Of a stretch of 64,000 nt of DNA, positions 1-8,397 are shown in pieces (the stretch's first letter is position 1; the number at the start of each line of letters is the position of its first letter). Made by a program: the position numbers and the translations under genes. Below the pieces are notes generated by a model that searched no databases, had not been told where the DNA came from, and saw only the letters and a list, made by a program, of their open reading frames with translations. The DNA comes from CAYOBW01 sp964402115 (GTDB lineage: Bacteria; Verrucomicrobiota; Kiritimatiellia; UBA8416; CAYOBW01), in contig CAYOBW010000003.1 of assembly GCA_964402115.1 (NCBI GenBank), positions 1 through 64,000 on the forward strand, given 5' to 3'.

Positions 1-341
1 TGCTGCTCGGCACGCTCTGGACGACGCCGCGGGTGTGGGCCTGCTGGCGCGCGGGCCAGCCGCTGGCCGGGGTTCTCGGCCGCGCGCTGCTCGTCACCTA
101 CGGCCTGGCGTGCTTCGCGGTCTTCCCCAGCCTGCTGCGGCGCCTCGGCGTGCCGGCGGCGGTGTGCGAGGGCTGGTGGATGAATGTCTTCCTCGGCTAC
201 CCGTTGCTCAACCGCCTGCGGGCCGGGGGCCTGAAGCTTGGCGCGCTGCTGATCTTCGCGCTCTTCGCCCTGCACTACGGCGTCCTGCTTCTGGCCATCA
301 GGCGGGCGGCGGCGCGGCAGTCTCCAACGCGGCGCGGATGA
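1..341 (+). CDS. C-terminal part of an integral membrane protein (5' end outside window)
   Basis: The frame is open from the left edge (codons in phase from base 3) to a TGA at 339-341, so this is the last ~112 residues of a longer protein. The visible part has at least two strongly hydrophobic segments: one around GRALLVTYGLACFAVF and one near the end, LGALLIFALFALHYGVLL. Between them is an aromatic-rich loop (WWMNVFLGYP), and a short basic tail (RRAAARQS) follows. I do not recognise the family; a polytopic inner-membrane protein is as far as the sequence goes. Its last 44 bp overlap the 3' end of the convergent waaA gene, which is tight but plausible in this compact region. A GTG at 33 could act as a start, but nothing favours it over continuation from upstream. 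Confidence 0.55.
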   Translation, partial: LLGTLWTTPRVWACWRAGQPLAGVLGRALLVTYGLACFAVFPSLLRRLGVPAAVCEGWWMNVFLGYPLLNRLRAGGLKLGALLIFALFALHYGVLLLAIRRAAARQSPTRRG

Positions 342-1620
342 GGTCGACGCTGGCGCGCATGACACCCTGCTTGGCCTCGACCACGCCGCGCGCAGCCGCC
401 CCCAACGCCTGCCGCCGCGCGGGAGCGCGCAGCAGGTCGCGCACGGCCGCCTCGAGCCCGGCGGCGTCCTGCACCTGCACGAGCGCCCCCGCGGCGCGGA
501 AGTCGGCCGCCACGACGGGGAAGTTCTCGAGGTGCGGCCCCACCAGGATCGGTTTCGCCTGCACGGCCGGCTCGATGATGTTCTGGCCGCCGTGCTGAGT
601 CAGGCTCTTGCCCACGAAGATCAGCGTCGCGGCGGCATAGAACCGCGTCAGTTCCCCCGTCGAGTCCACGACGAACACAGCGGGCGTGGAGTCCGGGGCC
701 GGGCGCGGCTGCGGGGGCTGCGCGCTGCGCAGGATGCAGTCGAAACCGGCGGCGACGACGTCTGCCGCAACCGCAACACGCCGCTCGGCATGGCGCGGGA
801 CGAGCACGAGCCGCAGAGCCGGGAACTCCGCGCGGAGCGCCCGGTAGGCCGCGAGCAGGGCCTGCTCCTCACCCTCCCAGGTGGAGCCGCCGACGAGCAG
901 GGGCGCCGCGGGGTCGATCCCGGCAGCCGCCAGCCAGGCGTGCACCTCGCCGGCGTCGACCGCCGCAGCCGGGTCGATGTCATACTTGGCCGTACCCAGC
1001 GCGCGCACGCGGCCCGGAACGGCGCCGAGCGCCAGCAGGCAGCGCGCATCCTCGTCGCCCTGTGCCAGCAGGAGCGCGAAGCGCTGCATGAGCCCGCTGA
1101 AGAACCCGCCCAGCCGCCGGTAGCCCCGGAACGAGCGCGCCGACACGCGGGCATTGATCACGAAGAGCGGCACGCCGCCGGCATGCGCCCGGCGCAGCAG
1201 GTTGGGCCAGTACTCGCCCTCGGTCAGGATCAGCGCCAGCGGCCGCAGGCGGCGCAGCACGCGCCCGACGATGAACGGGAAATCGGCCGGGAAGTAGATC
1301 AGCACGTCGTCCGTGCCAAGGTGGCTGGCGGCGATGGCGTGCCCCGTGGAGGTGGTCGTGCTGATCACGAAGGCCGCGCCGGGCTCACGCGCCCGCCACT
1401 CGGCGATGAAACGCAGCGCCACATACATCTCGCCCACGCTGACGGCGTGAATCCAGTAGCGGCGCCGCGCGGCGAGCCGGCGACGCACCGCGGGCGCGTA
1501 ATACCCCACGCGCTGCCAGAAGCCCGGGCCATAGCCCCCCCGCCGCCACATGCGCCACAGGAAATGCGGCAGCAGCAACGGGAAGCCGATGGCAAACAAC
1601 AGATTGTACAACCACCACAT
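298..1620 (-). CDS. waaA: 3-deoxy-D-manno-octulosonic acid (Kdo) transferase, GT30
   Basis: Transfers Kdo from CMP-Kdo to lipid A precursor at the inner face of the inner membrane, so the cell makes LPS. 440 aa, a normal length for the family. The N-terminus is a membrane anchor (WWLYNLLFAIGFPLLL), followed by the GT30 acceptor-side Rossmann domain with HAVSVGE (Glu64 corresponds to the catalytic base), VISTTTSTG and TEGEYWPN (residues ~133-140, the family's ETELWPN motif). The C-terminal nucleotide-sugar half has GSTWEGEE, a Ser-Thr-Gly-Glu loop and GGQNIIEPA, the CMP-binding signature. The start ATG at 1620 follows GAGGCGG and lies 10 bp after the xer stop, so it is probably the last gene of the dprA-topA-xer-waaA transcript. 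Whether it adds one or more Kdo residues cannot be read from sequence. Confidence 0.93.
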   Translation of the reverse strand: MWWLYNLLFAIGFPLLLPHFLWRMWRRGGYGPGFWQRVGYYAPAVRRRLAARRRYWIHAVSVGEMYVALRFIAEWRAREPGAAFVISTTTSTGHAIAASHLGTDDVLIYFPADFPFIVGRVLRRLRPLALILTEGEYWPNLLRRAHAGGVPLFVINARVSARSFRGYRRLGGFFSGLMQRFALLLAQGDEDARCLLALGAVPGRVRALGTAKYDIDPAAAVDAGEVHAWLAAAGIDPAAPLLVGGSTWEGEEQALLAAYRALRAEFPALRLVLVPRHAERRVAVAADVVAAGFDCILRSAQPPQPRPAPDSTPAVFVVDSTGELTRFYAAATLIFVGKSLTQHGGQNIIEPAVQAKPILVGPHLENFPVVAADFRAAGALVQVQDAAGLEAAVRDLLRAPARRQALGAAARGVVEAKQGVMRASVDLIRAALETAAPPPA

Positions 1621-1630
1621 CGCGTCCGCC

Positions 1631-2602
1631 TCAGGCCCGGGGATGGGCCTCTTCGTAAACCTGTTTCAAGCGCTCCACCGATACATGCGTGTAGATCTGC
1701 GTCGTGGACAGGCTCGCATGCCCCAGCAGCTCCTGCACGCTGCGCAGGTCCGCGCCCGCGTCCAGCAGGTGCGTCGCAAACGAGTGGCGCAGCGAATGGG
1801 GCGTCAGGTTCGGGTTCAAGCCGGCCGCCACCAGGCACCGCTTCATCATCCGCTCGATGGACCGCGCGGTCAAGGGCTGCCCGCGCGCGTTGCGGAATAC
1901 CCGCCGCGGCTCCATGCTCAGCGGCCAGGCGTGCTGCGCCTCCTCGATGGCGGCGCGCAGGGCCTGGCACGCCGGCCGGCCCAGCGGGCACATGCGCTCC
2001 TTCTTGCCCTTGCCGCGCACGATCATGACGCCCGACAGCAGATCCACCTGCTTCTCCGTGAGGCCCGCCACCTCGCTGACACGCGCACCGGTGCTGTACA
2101 GCACCTCGAGAATGGCGCGGTCGCGCGTGGCGCCGTACGCCCGCACGGCAGCCGGCGCGGCCGGCCGCGCGCGGCGATCCTCCGCCAGCAACTGGGCCGG
2201 CATGGCAAGCAACCGGGCAACCTCGTCCACGCTCAGCACGTCCGGCAGCGTGCGGGCGCGCTTGGGCGCGCGCAGGCCGGAGAAGGGGCTGCCGGGCGCC
2301 AGTTGCTCGCGCTGAAGGAAGCGATAGAAGGCCTTGAGGGCGGAGAGCTTGCGCCCCGTCGAACTCGCCGCGCCGCCGGCGCGCTGCCGCGCGGCCAGGA
2401 ACTGGCGCGCCTTGAAGCGATCGACGTCCGCCCAGGGATACGGCGGCACGGCCGCCGCGCCCCACACGAAGTCCGCGAACTGCCCGATGTCCAGGCGATA
2501 GCCCGCCAGCGTGTGCGGCGAGGCGTTGCGCTCGGTTTCCAGGTAGTCGAAGAACCGCCGCAGGGCCGGATCCTTCACGCCGGTCAGGGTCCCGGCTGTC
2601 AT
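1631..2602 (-). CDS. xerC: Tyrosine site-specific recombinase of the XerC/XerD type
   Basis: Probable chromosome-dimer resolvase that acts at dif during division. 323 aa, with an N-terminal SAM-like core-binding domain (~10-105) and a C-terminal catalytic domain. All active-site residues are visible: Arg174 (STGARVSE), Lys198 (RGKGKKER), His269 and Arg272 (HSLRHSFATH), His295 (LLGHASLSTTQIYTH) and nucleophile Tyr304. A ~15-residue Ala/Arg/Pro-rich insertion at ~140-156 precedes the catalytic Arg and is longer than in E. coli XerC/D. The start ATG overlaps the topA stop by 4 bp (ATGA), indicating translational coupling. Neighbours dprA and topA are the classic xerC company, which favours XerC over XerD, but the two cannot be separated from one paralogue. 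A phage integrase is unlikely given the housekeeping context. Confidence 0.85.
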   Translation of the reverse strand: MTAGTLTGVKDPALRRFFDYLETERNASPHTLAGYRLDIGQFADFVWGAAAVPPYPWADVDRFKARQFLAARQRAGGAASSTGRKLSALKAFYRFLQREQLAPGSPFSGLRAPKRARTLPDVLSVDEVARLLAMPAQLLAEDRRARPAAPAAVRAYGATRDRAILEVLYSTGARVSEVAGLTEKQVDLLSGVMIVRGKGKKERMCPLGRPACQALRAAIEEAQHAWPLSMEPRRVFRNARGQPLTARSIERMMKRCLVAAGLNPNLTPHSLRHSFATHLLDAGADLRSVQELLGHASLSTTQIYTHVSVERLKQVYEEAHPRA

Positions 2603-5193
2603 GGCGCCACCGGCGCCTCCGTGGCAACCGTGGCAACCGGATCGGCCGACGCAGGCGGCACTTGCGAAACGCCGGCCTCGACCGCCGGCCCGCCCGCCGG
2701 CTGAGCCCCTGCCGCGCCTTTCTCGAGATTCAGCTCCTGCGCCAGCGCCTCGTAGCCCGGAATCTGCGCGCGGTAGCGACGCACGAGCCGCACCAGGGCC
2801 CCCTTCTGCTTGGGCGAGAGGAAGCCCTTGCGCCGATGGTAGCTCGTCAGCGACTCGACGAACGCCTTATCGTCGAAAACCCGCTTGCCGCGGGTCACCG
2901 GCTCCTTCCACTCCGTGACCTGGGCCATGGCGGCCAGCAGGGGGGCGCTGTCGCGGTCCTGCGCCGCCTCGCTGTCGGCCAGCTTCAGCGAATCCTTGAT
3001 AGCCTCGAACTCGGGAATCTGCGCCGCGTTCGCCATCACGATGTTGTTGAGCGCCCGGGTCTGCGGATCGCTGAGGCTGCGGCCGCCGGCCACCTGCTGC
3101 CGCAGCGAGTCCACGAACTCCATCCCGCCGGCGTCGAGGGTCACCGCGCGCAGCAATTCCAGTTTGCGGCCCGCCGCCTCGCACGGCGGACGCTGCCCGG
3201 GCTCGGCGAGCAGCGCCTCCCGCCCCAGGGCATGGATCAGGGGTTCGATCTCGGGGATCTGCTGCCGGGACCGCCAGCCGATGCGCAGCAGCGCGTCGAG
3301 CTGCTTCAGCGACAGCGGCTTGACACCGGCCGCGGCCTGTTCGCGGATCGAAGCGGTGAACTTCTCGTCGCTGTAGACCCGTTTGCCGCGCGTCACGGGT
3401 GGCGCCCACGTCTGGACGCGTTCCATGAGCGCCAGCGCCTGCTGCACGGCGGCCGGATCGGCCTGGGGCACCTTGTCGGCCGCCTCTTTCATCCACTGCT
3501 TGAACTGCGTGTAGAACTCCGCGAGCATGGTGGTCCACTGCACGTCGCCGCGCTCGACCTTGTCAAGCAACGCCTCCATGCCGGCCGTGAAGGTCACGTT
3601 GAAGAGCGCGTCCAGGTTGGCGACAAGCAACTCGCTCACCGTCATGCCCAAGTCCGTGGGCTGCAGGGCGCGCTTCTCCACGATGACGTACTTGCGCTGC
3701 TGCAGCGTGGCGATGATCTGGGCGTACGTGCTGGGCCGGCCGATGCCGTTGCGCTCGAGGGCGCGCACGAGCGACGCTTCGCTGAAACGGACAGGCGGCT
3801 TCGTCTCCTTCTGCTCGCTGAGCCACTCCACGCAGGCGATCGGCTCGCCCTCGACCAGCGGCGGCAGCTTCTGCTGGGCATGACCCTCCTCGTCGGTCTT
3901 CACATCCACGCCCGCGACCTGCATGTAGCCGGCGAACAGCACGTCGGTCGCGGCCGCCCTGAAGGTGTAGCGGGTGGCCGCCGGCTCCGGCGGCAGGGCC
4001 TCGATATCGACGGAACGCCGGCTCAGGCGCGCCGGGGCCATCTGGCTGGCGACGAAACGCTCCCAGATCAGCCGGTACAGCTTCAGCTCCGCGGGATCGA
4101 GCCGGGACGCGGCGCGCTCCGGGGTGACCCGCACGTCGGTAGGGCGGATCGCCTCGTGCGCCTCCTGCGCCCCGCTGCGGCTCTTGAAGAAATTCGGCTT
4201 CTCCGGGCAGAACGCTTCTCCAAACGTCTCGGCGATCAGGGACCGCACCGCGGCCAGCGCATCCTGCGAGACGGACACGCTGTCCGTACGCATGTAGGTG
4301 ATGAGGCCGACAGGTCCCTCGCCAAGGTCGACGCCTTCGTACAGCTTCTGCGCGATGCCCATCGTGCGCTTGGGAGAGAAGCCGCAGAAGGTGGAGGCCG
4401 CCTGCTGCAGCGTGCTGGTGATGTAGGGCGGCGGCGCGCGGCGGGTGATTTCGCGGATGGTGATCGCGCCCACCTGCAGCGCGCGCCCCTCGAGCTCGGC
4501 CCGGATGGTCTGCGCCTGTTCGAGCCGCGTGACCTCGGCCTTCTCGCCGTTGATCCGCGAAAGCTCCACGCGAAAAGCGTCCAGAGGCGGCGCGCACTTG
4601 CGGACCAGCGCCCCCAGCACCCAGTATGTCTCGGGCTTAAACGCACGGATCTCCAACTCGCGCTCGCAGACGAGGCGCAGCGCGACCGACTGCACGCGGC
4701 CAGCGCTGAGCCCCTTGCGCACGCGCCGCCAGAGCATCGGGCTGACCGTGTAGCCGACGATGCGGTCCAGCACGCGGCGGGCCTGCTGGGCATCCACGCG
4801 GTTGAGATCGATCTCGACGGGATTCTCGAACGCCAGGCGCACGGCCCGCGGCGTAATCTCGTTGTATTGGACGCGGAAGAACGCCGGGGCGTCCTTCTTC
4901 AGCACCTCGCGCAGGTGCCAGGCAATGGCTTCCCCCTCGCGGTCCGGATCGGGTGCGAGGTAGATGGCCTCGACGTCCTTGGCCGCCAGTTTGATCTCGG
5001 CGATGACCTTCTTGCGCCCCTCCACGACCACGTACTTGGGCTTGAAGTTGTGCTCCACGTCCACGCCCAGCGTCCGTTCGGGCAGATCGCGCACGTGACC
5101 CATGGAAGCCTTGACTACGTAGTCGCGGCCGAGAATCTTGTTGATGGTCTTCGCCTTCGCCGGCGACTCCACAATGACCAGTTTCTTCGCCAT
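2599..5193 (-). CDS. topA: DNA topoisomerase I (type IA) with a non-zinc repeat tail
   Basis: Relaxes negative supercoils by single-strand passage. The ATG at 5193 is chosen because GGAGAAAGG lies 6 nt upstream and the protein then begins MAKKLVIVESPAKA, the universal TOPRIM start; an in-frame ATG seven codons upstream lacks this. 864 aa. TOPRIM residues are Glu9 and Asp82/Asp84/Glu86 (DPDREGE). The catalytic tyrosine is Tyr300 in GLITYMRTDS. A QSVALRLVCERE segment and RPSTYAQIIATLQ complete the core, which ends near 575. No CxxC zinc ribbons follow. Instead there are three related ~65-residue modules (about 584-656, 675-735, 752-817) that share the pattern PVTRGKRV..F..S, then LS.KQ..AL and a QIP.(Y/F)E ending, before an Ala/Pro/Val-rich tail. 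It sits between dprA and xer in one transcript. Confidence 0.95.
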   Translation of the reverse strand: MAKKLVIVESPAKAKTINKILGRDYVVKASMGHVRDLPERTLGVDVEHNFKPKYVVVEGRKKVIAEIKLAAKDVEAIYLAPDPDREGEAIAWHLREVLKKDAPAFFRVQYNEITPRAVRLAFENPVEIDLNRVDAQQARRVLDRIVGYTVSPMLWRRVRKGLSAGRVQSVALRLVCERELEIRAFKPETYWVLGALVRKCAPPLDAFRVELSRINGEKAEVTRLEQAQTIRAELEGRALQVGAITIREITRRAPPPYITSTLQQAASTFCGFSPKRTMGIAQKLYEGVDLGEGPVGLITYMRTDSVSVSQDALAAVRSLIAETFGEAFCPEKPNFFKSRSGAQEAHEAIRPTDVRVTPERAASRLDPAELKLYRLIWERFVASQMAPARLSRRSVDIEALPPEPAATRYTFRAAATDVLFAGYMQVAGVDVKTDEEGHAQQKLPPLVEGEPIACVEWLSEQKETKPPVRFSEASLVRALERNGIGRPSTYAQIIATLQQRKYVIVEKRALQPTDLGMTVSELLVANLDALFNVTFTAGMEALLDKVERGDVQWTTMLAEFYTQFKQWMKEAADKVPQADPAAVQQALALMERVQTWAPPVTRGKRVYSDEKFTASIREQAAAGVKPLSLKQLDALLRIGWRSRQQIPEIEPLIHALGREALLAEPGQRPPCEAAGRKLELLRAVTLDAGGMEFVDSLRQQVAGGRSLSDPQTRALNNIVMANAAQIPEFEAIKDSLKLADSEAAQDRDSAPLLAAMAQVTEWKEPVTRGKRVFDDKAFVESLTSYHRRKGFLSPKQKGALVRLVRRYRAQIPGYEALAQELNLEKGAAGAQPAGGPAVEAGVSQVPPASADPVATVATEAPVAP

Positions 5194-5239
5194 ATCGAGC
5201 CTTTCTCCGCGCACAAACGCGCCGGGCCGCCTCGGCGGC

Positions 5240-6358
5240 CTAGGCGGACTCCCGCCGCAGGGCCACCATGCGCCCCGGCAGCATCCGCACCACGCGTTTC
5301 ATTTCCAGTCCAATCAATAGGGCGCCCACAGCGGCGGGCGTGAGGCCGGAAGTCCGGATCAGGACATCCACCTCGCGCTCACCCTCCAGCAGCAACCCAG
5401 CCAGTTTCGCCTCGTCCGCCGACAGCCCCCGCGGCAGACCGCCCGCCGCCGGCATCCCGGTTGCGGGCTCCGCCGCCGGGGTCGGAATGAGGTACTCGAA
5501 TTCCGTCAACACATCCTCGATGCCCGCCACCAGTTTGGCACCGTGCTTGATCAAGTCGTTCGTCCCGCGGGACGCCGGCGAGTCGATGCGCCCCGGCACG
5601 GCGAAGACGCTGCGCCCCTGCTCCAGCGCCTGCGTGGCCGTGATGCGGGCGCCGCTCTTCAAGTCGGCCTCCACCACCAGCACGCCCATGGACAGGCCGC
5701 TCACGATCCGGTTGCGCACCGGGAACGTCGTCTTGTCCGGCTGCCGGCCCAGCGCATACTCGGAGAGCACCGCGCCGTGCCGCGCGATCTCCGCCGCCAG
5801 CTCCTGGTTGCCGGGCGGGTAGATGCAGTCCAGCGCGCTGCCGAGAACGGCGAGGGTCCGCCCCCCGGCACGCAGGGCGGCGCGGTGCGCCACAGTGTCC
5901 ACCCCCTCCGCCAGGCCACTGATCACGACGAGCCCCGCCTTGGCGATCTGATAGGATAGCCGGTCGGTGGTCTCTCGTCCATAAAGCGTGGGCCGGCGCG
6001 TCCCCACGACGGCCACGCCATGCCGGTCGCGACGCTCGAGCGCGCCCCACACGTACAGCGCCAGCGGCGGATCGTAGATCTTCGAGAGGGCCTCGGGATA
6101 CTCCGCGTCCAGCGGCGTGACGATATGCGCGCCGAGCGCGGCCGTGCGGTCCAACTCGCCCGCCCAGTCAATCGTATCGCGTTGACGGATAATATTTTGA
6201 GCACTCTCCCGCCCGATGCCTTCCGCCTGTCGCAACGCCGTCTCGCTGGCGGAGAAGACCGCTGCGGCGGAGCCGAGGGCCTCGACGAGGGCGCGCACCC
6301 CCACGGGTCCCACCTTCTCCATCATATTGAGTGCGATGTAGGCGTTCCGCTCGTCCAC
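5240..6358 (-). CDS. dprA: DNA-processing protein DprA/Smf
   Basis: Binds incoming single-stranded DNA and loads RecA during natural transformation; also widespread in bacteria not known to be competent. 372 aa with the complete three-part layout: N-terminal SAM/HhH-like helices (1-~75), a Rossmann-like LOG-fold core with VAVVGTRRPT (~116-124), VISGLAEGVDTVAH (~145-158), FPVRNRIVSGLS and GARITATQALEQGRSVFAVPG, and a C-terminal winged-helix DML1 domain (~305-372). GTG start at 6356-6358, preceded by TAGGAG with ~6 nt spacing. First gene of the minus-strand cluster; 46 bp separate it from topA. The divergent intergenic region upstream carries a candidate promoter and a 15-bp tandem repeat. Confidence 0.94.
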   Translation of the reverse strand: MDERNAYIALNMMEKVGPVGVRALVEALGSAAAVFSASETALRQAEGIGRESAQNIIRQRDTIDWAGELDRTAALGAHIVTPLDAEYPEALSKIYDPPLALYVWGALERRDRHGVAVVGTRRPTLYGRETTDRLSYQIAKAGLVVISGLAEGVDTVAHRAALRAGGRTLAVLGSALDCIYPPGNQELAAEIARHGAVLSEYALGRQPDKTTFPVRNRIVSGLSMGVLVVEADLKSGARITATQALEQGRSVFAVPGRIDSPASRGTNDLIKHGAKLVAGIEDVLTEFEYLIPTPAAEPATGMPAAGGLPRGLSADEAKLAGLLLEGEREVDVLIRTSGLTPAAVGALLIGLEMKRVVRMLPGRMVALRRESA

Positions 6359-6400
6359 CTGTTGCTCCTACCAGGCCGTAAGGCCCCGAAAAAAGGCGGA

Positions 6401-6430
6401 TAGGTAGCACACTGCCGCCGCCTAACGCAA
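6401..6430 (-). promoter_or_regulatory. Candidate promoter for dprA-topA-xer-waaA
   Basis: On the minus strand TTGCGT (6425-6430) and TACCTA (6401-6406) are separated by 18 bp, ~45 bp upstream of the dprA GTG. The -10 match is mediocre, so this is only the best visible candidate. Confidence 0.3.
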
Positions 6431-6465
6431 GGCGTAAGTCCGCAAGGTGTAAGTCCGCATGGCGT
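6427..6465. repeat. 15-bp direct tandem repeat, 2.6 copies
   Basis: Units GCAAGGCGTAAGTCC and GCAAGGTGTAAGTCC are followed by a partial third unit. The array lies between the divergent dprA and TPR genes and abuts the candidate dprA -35 element, so it could be a binding-site array or a slippage product. Confidence 0.7.
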
Positions 6466-6506
6466 CCCGCCACGGGTGCGACAGTCGCAGTTCTGCAGCC
6501 CGTTTC

Positions 6507-6536
6507 TTGACAAAGCACGACCAATATGCCTAGATA
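6507..6536 (+). promoter_or_regulatory. Candidate sigma70-type promoter for the TPR gene
   Basis: A perfect TTGACA (6507-6512), an 18-bp spacer and TAGATA (6531-6536), about 85 bp upstream of the ATG at 6621. Confidence 0.45.
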
Positions 6537-6620
6537 ACCCTGTCTTTCGCAATCTGCGGGAGGGGTGCGCGCAGGGGCCTGCGACTCGGCCGCTGGCGCC
6601 GCAAAGGATGGTGGTCGATC

Positions 6621-8018
6621 ATGGCGGAATTAACCGAAGAGAAGGTCCAGAAAAGGGCCAAGGATCTGTTTAACAAGGGGCTTGTGGCCCTGGAGCGTGG
6701 CAACCTCGACGGCGCGATTGACGCCTTCTTCCAGACCGTCGAGGTCGAGCCCCGTTACTTGAAAGCGCGAAAATACCTGCGCATGGCGGAGATCCAGAGG
6801 ACCCGGCAGGGAGACGGCAAGCGCAGCGGCGGGTTTCTCGGCGCGATGTCGAGTGTGGGCGGCATGCCGGCCTACATGAAAACCTTGACGCTGCTCAGGA
6901 CGAACAAGACCGCGGAAGCGCTGGTTGCGGCCGAGAACCTGTTGCGCAACGATGTGCTGAACGTGAAGTTCATCAAGGCCTTTGCCCAGGCCGCGGCGGC
7001 AGCCGACCTGCCCGAGGCGGCGGCGCAGACGCTGGACATGGTCAAGGACCTCGTTGAGGAAGACGTCGAGGTCTTCGAGTTGCTGGGCGACATGTTCACC
7101 AAGATGAACGACCAGAAGAGCGCCCGCGACTGCTACGAGAAGGTCAACGAGCTGGTCCCCAACAACCCCGCCTACATGAAGAAGTACAAGGACGCGCTCG
7201 CCATGCACAGCCTGAACAAGGACGGCTGGAGCGAAACGGCGGACAAGGGGGGCACGTTCCGCGACAACATCCGGGACAAGAAGGAAGCCCAGAGCCTGGA
7301 AAAGGAAAACAAGGCCGTGACGTCGGCAGGCGACGCGGAGGTGTTGATTGCCGAGGCACGGGACAAGGTCGCCCGCGAGCCGCAGAACATGAACTACCAG
7401 CGCAGCCTTGCGCGGCTGCTGGTGCAGAACAAGCGGTTCGAGGAGGCGGTGGCGGTCCTGACACAGGCGCAGCAGTTGACGTCGGGCGACCCGGAGATCG
7501 AACGCGCGCTGACCATGGCGCGTGTGCAACACTACGAGCAGCGGATAGCCGCCCTGAACGAGGCGGGGAAGACGGAAGATGCGCAAGCGCTGGAGTTGGA
7601 GAGGGCGCAATTCGTCTTCGACGACCTGCAGGACCGTGTGCGGCGCTACCCGCAGGATCTCAAACTGCGCTACGAACTGGGCGTGATCCTCTTCGAGAAC
7701 GACTACCAGAACGAAGCCATCCAGCAGTTCCAGATGTCCCAGCGCAGCCCTAACCACCGGATCAAGTCACTGTACTACCTCGGGCTCTGTTTGAAGCAGA
7801 AGCGGCAGTACGACATGGCCGTGCAGCAATTCGAGACCGCCATGAACGAGCTGCCGACGATGGACGACATGAAGAAGACGCTCTGCTATGAACTGGGCTT
7901 GGCGGCGGAGGCCATGGGGGATCGGACGAAGGCGCAGGTGTACTTCAAGCAGATCTACCAGGTGGACATTGGCTTCCGCGACGTGGCGAAGAAGGTCGAA
8001 GAGGAGTACGCCAACTAA
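6621..8018 (+). CDS. Cytoplasmic TPR-repeat protein of unknown role
   Basis: 465 aa with no signal peptide and no membrane segment. Tetratricopeptide-type helix pairs occur along the chain: an N-terminal pair (LFNKGLVALERGNLDGAIDAF, ~16-36), a middle block (~90-190) and a C-terminal block (~340-455) with ELGVILFENDYQNEAIQQF, YLGLCLKQKRQYDMAVQQF and ELGLAAEAMGDRTKAQVYF. A charged Lys/Glu/Asp-rich linker (~200-235) separates the halves. The many charged residues and absence of catalytic motifs fit a soluble scaffold or chaperone. GGTGG lies 6 nt before the ATG. It has its own strong-looking -35 element and appears monocistronic, since the next features run on the opposite strand. No partner can be named from context. 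Confidence 0.85.
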   Translation: MAELTEEKVQKRAKDLFNKGLVALERGNLDGAIDAFFQTVEVEPRYLKARKYLRMAEIQRTRQGDGKRSGGFLGAMSSVGGMPAYMKTLTLLRTNKTAEALVAAENLLRNDVLNVKFIKAFAQAAAAADLPEAAAQTLDMVKDLVEEDVEVFELLGDMFTKMNDQKSARDCYEKVNELVPNNPAYMKKYKDALAMHSLNKDGWSETADKGGTFRDNIRDKKEAQSLEKENKAVTSAGDAEVLIAEARDKVAREPQNMNYQRSLARLLVQNKRFEEAVAVLTQAQQLTSGDPEIERALTMARVQHYEQRIAALNEAGKTEDAQALELERAQFVFDDLQDRVRRYPQDLKLRYELGVILFENDYQNEAIQQFQMSQRSPNHRIKSLYYLGLCLKQKRQYDMAVQQFETAMNELPTMDDMKKTLCYELGLAAEAMGDRTKAQVYFKQIYQVDIGFRDVAKKVEEEYAN

Positions 8019-8024
8019 CCGGCG

Positions 8025-8341
8025 TCACGGCGCCGTCACGGGGTCCTCGCTCCGGGCAGCGGAGCGTGGTTGCGTTGCCTGCCGGATGGTGGCGCCAGGC
8101 GCGGCTTGGATCAGCCGGTCCAGCAGCGCGAAGAACAGCATTTGCTGGATCGGCTGGTGCAACCTCAGCCCGGCTGCCATTTCGGGCAATGACTGAACGA
8201 ACGGCTCTCCGACCGCGCTCGGCGGCGCGTGGGGCAGCAGCGGCGCCAGCCAGCGCTCGGTGACTTCCGCATGGAACTGCCGGCCGATACCTCCAGATCA
8301 TGCCTCAGAAGGTGCACGCGCATGGCAGTCAGCTCAAGCAT
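8025..8341 (-). pseudogene. Frameshifted small gene, unknown function
   Basis: Between the TPR gene and the porin-like gene, the minus strand reads MLELTAMRVHLLRHDLE from an ATG at 8341. After about base 8290 the protein-like reading moves to another frame: IGRQFHAEVTERWLAPLLP, then GEPFVQSLPEMAAG, then LHQPIQQMLFFALLDRLIQA, ending at a TGA at 8025-8027. The second frame is open for 90 codons from 8297 but has no ATG until residue ~38. Joining the two frames needs a -1 shift near CTGGAGG and gives a ~105-residue protein with a natural composition. A true single-base deletion, a sequencing error or, less likely, programmed frameshifting could explain it. I do not recognise the product. It starts just past the hairpin that follows the porin-like gene and has no convincing ribosome site. 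Confidence 0.42.
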
Positions 8342-8344
8342 GCC

Positions 8345-8384
8345 GGCGGCTGCCGCTCCGCGCACGCGGAGACCGGCAGCCGCC
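8345..8384 (-). terminator. Long GC hairpin after the porin-like gene
   Basis: Arms of 18 and 20 nt (GGCGGCTGCCGCTCCGCG and its complement with a 2-nt bulge) begin ~14 nt past the stop at 8398. There is no T-tract, so it is either a Rho-independent-like terminator without a U-run or an mRNA-stabilising hairpin. Confidence 0.5.
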
Positions 8385-8397
8385 CGGCGGCGTCGCC

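Noticed and set aside
2662..5343. An 893-codon open frame antisense to topA
   Set aside because: Same GC artefact: low-complexity Arg/Leu/His composition, no ribosome site and no motif, opposite a fully motif-supported topoisomerase.
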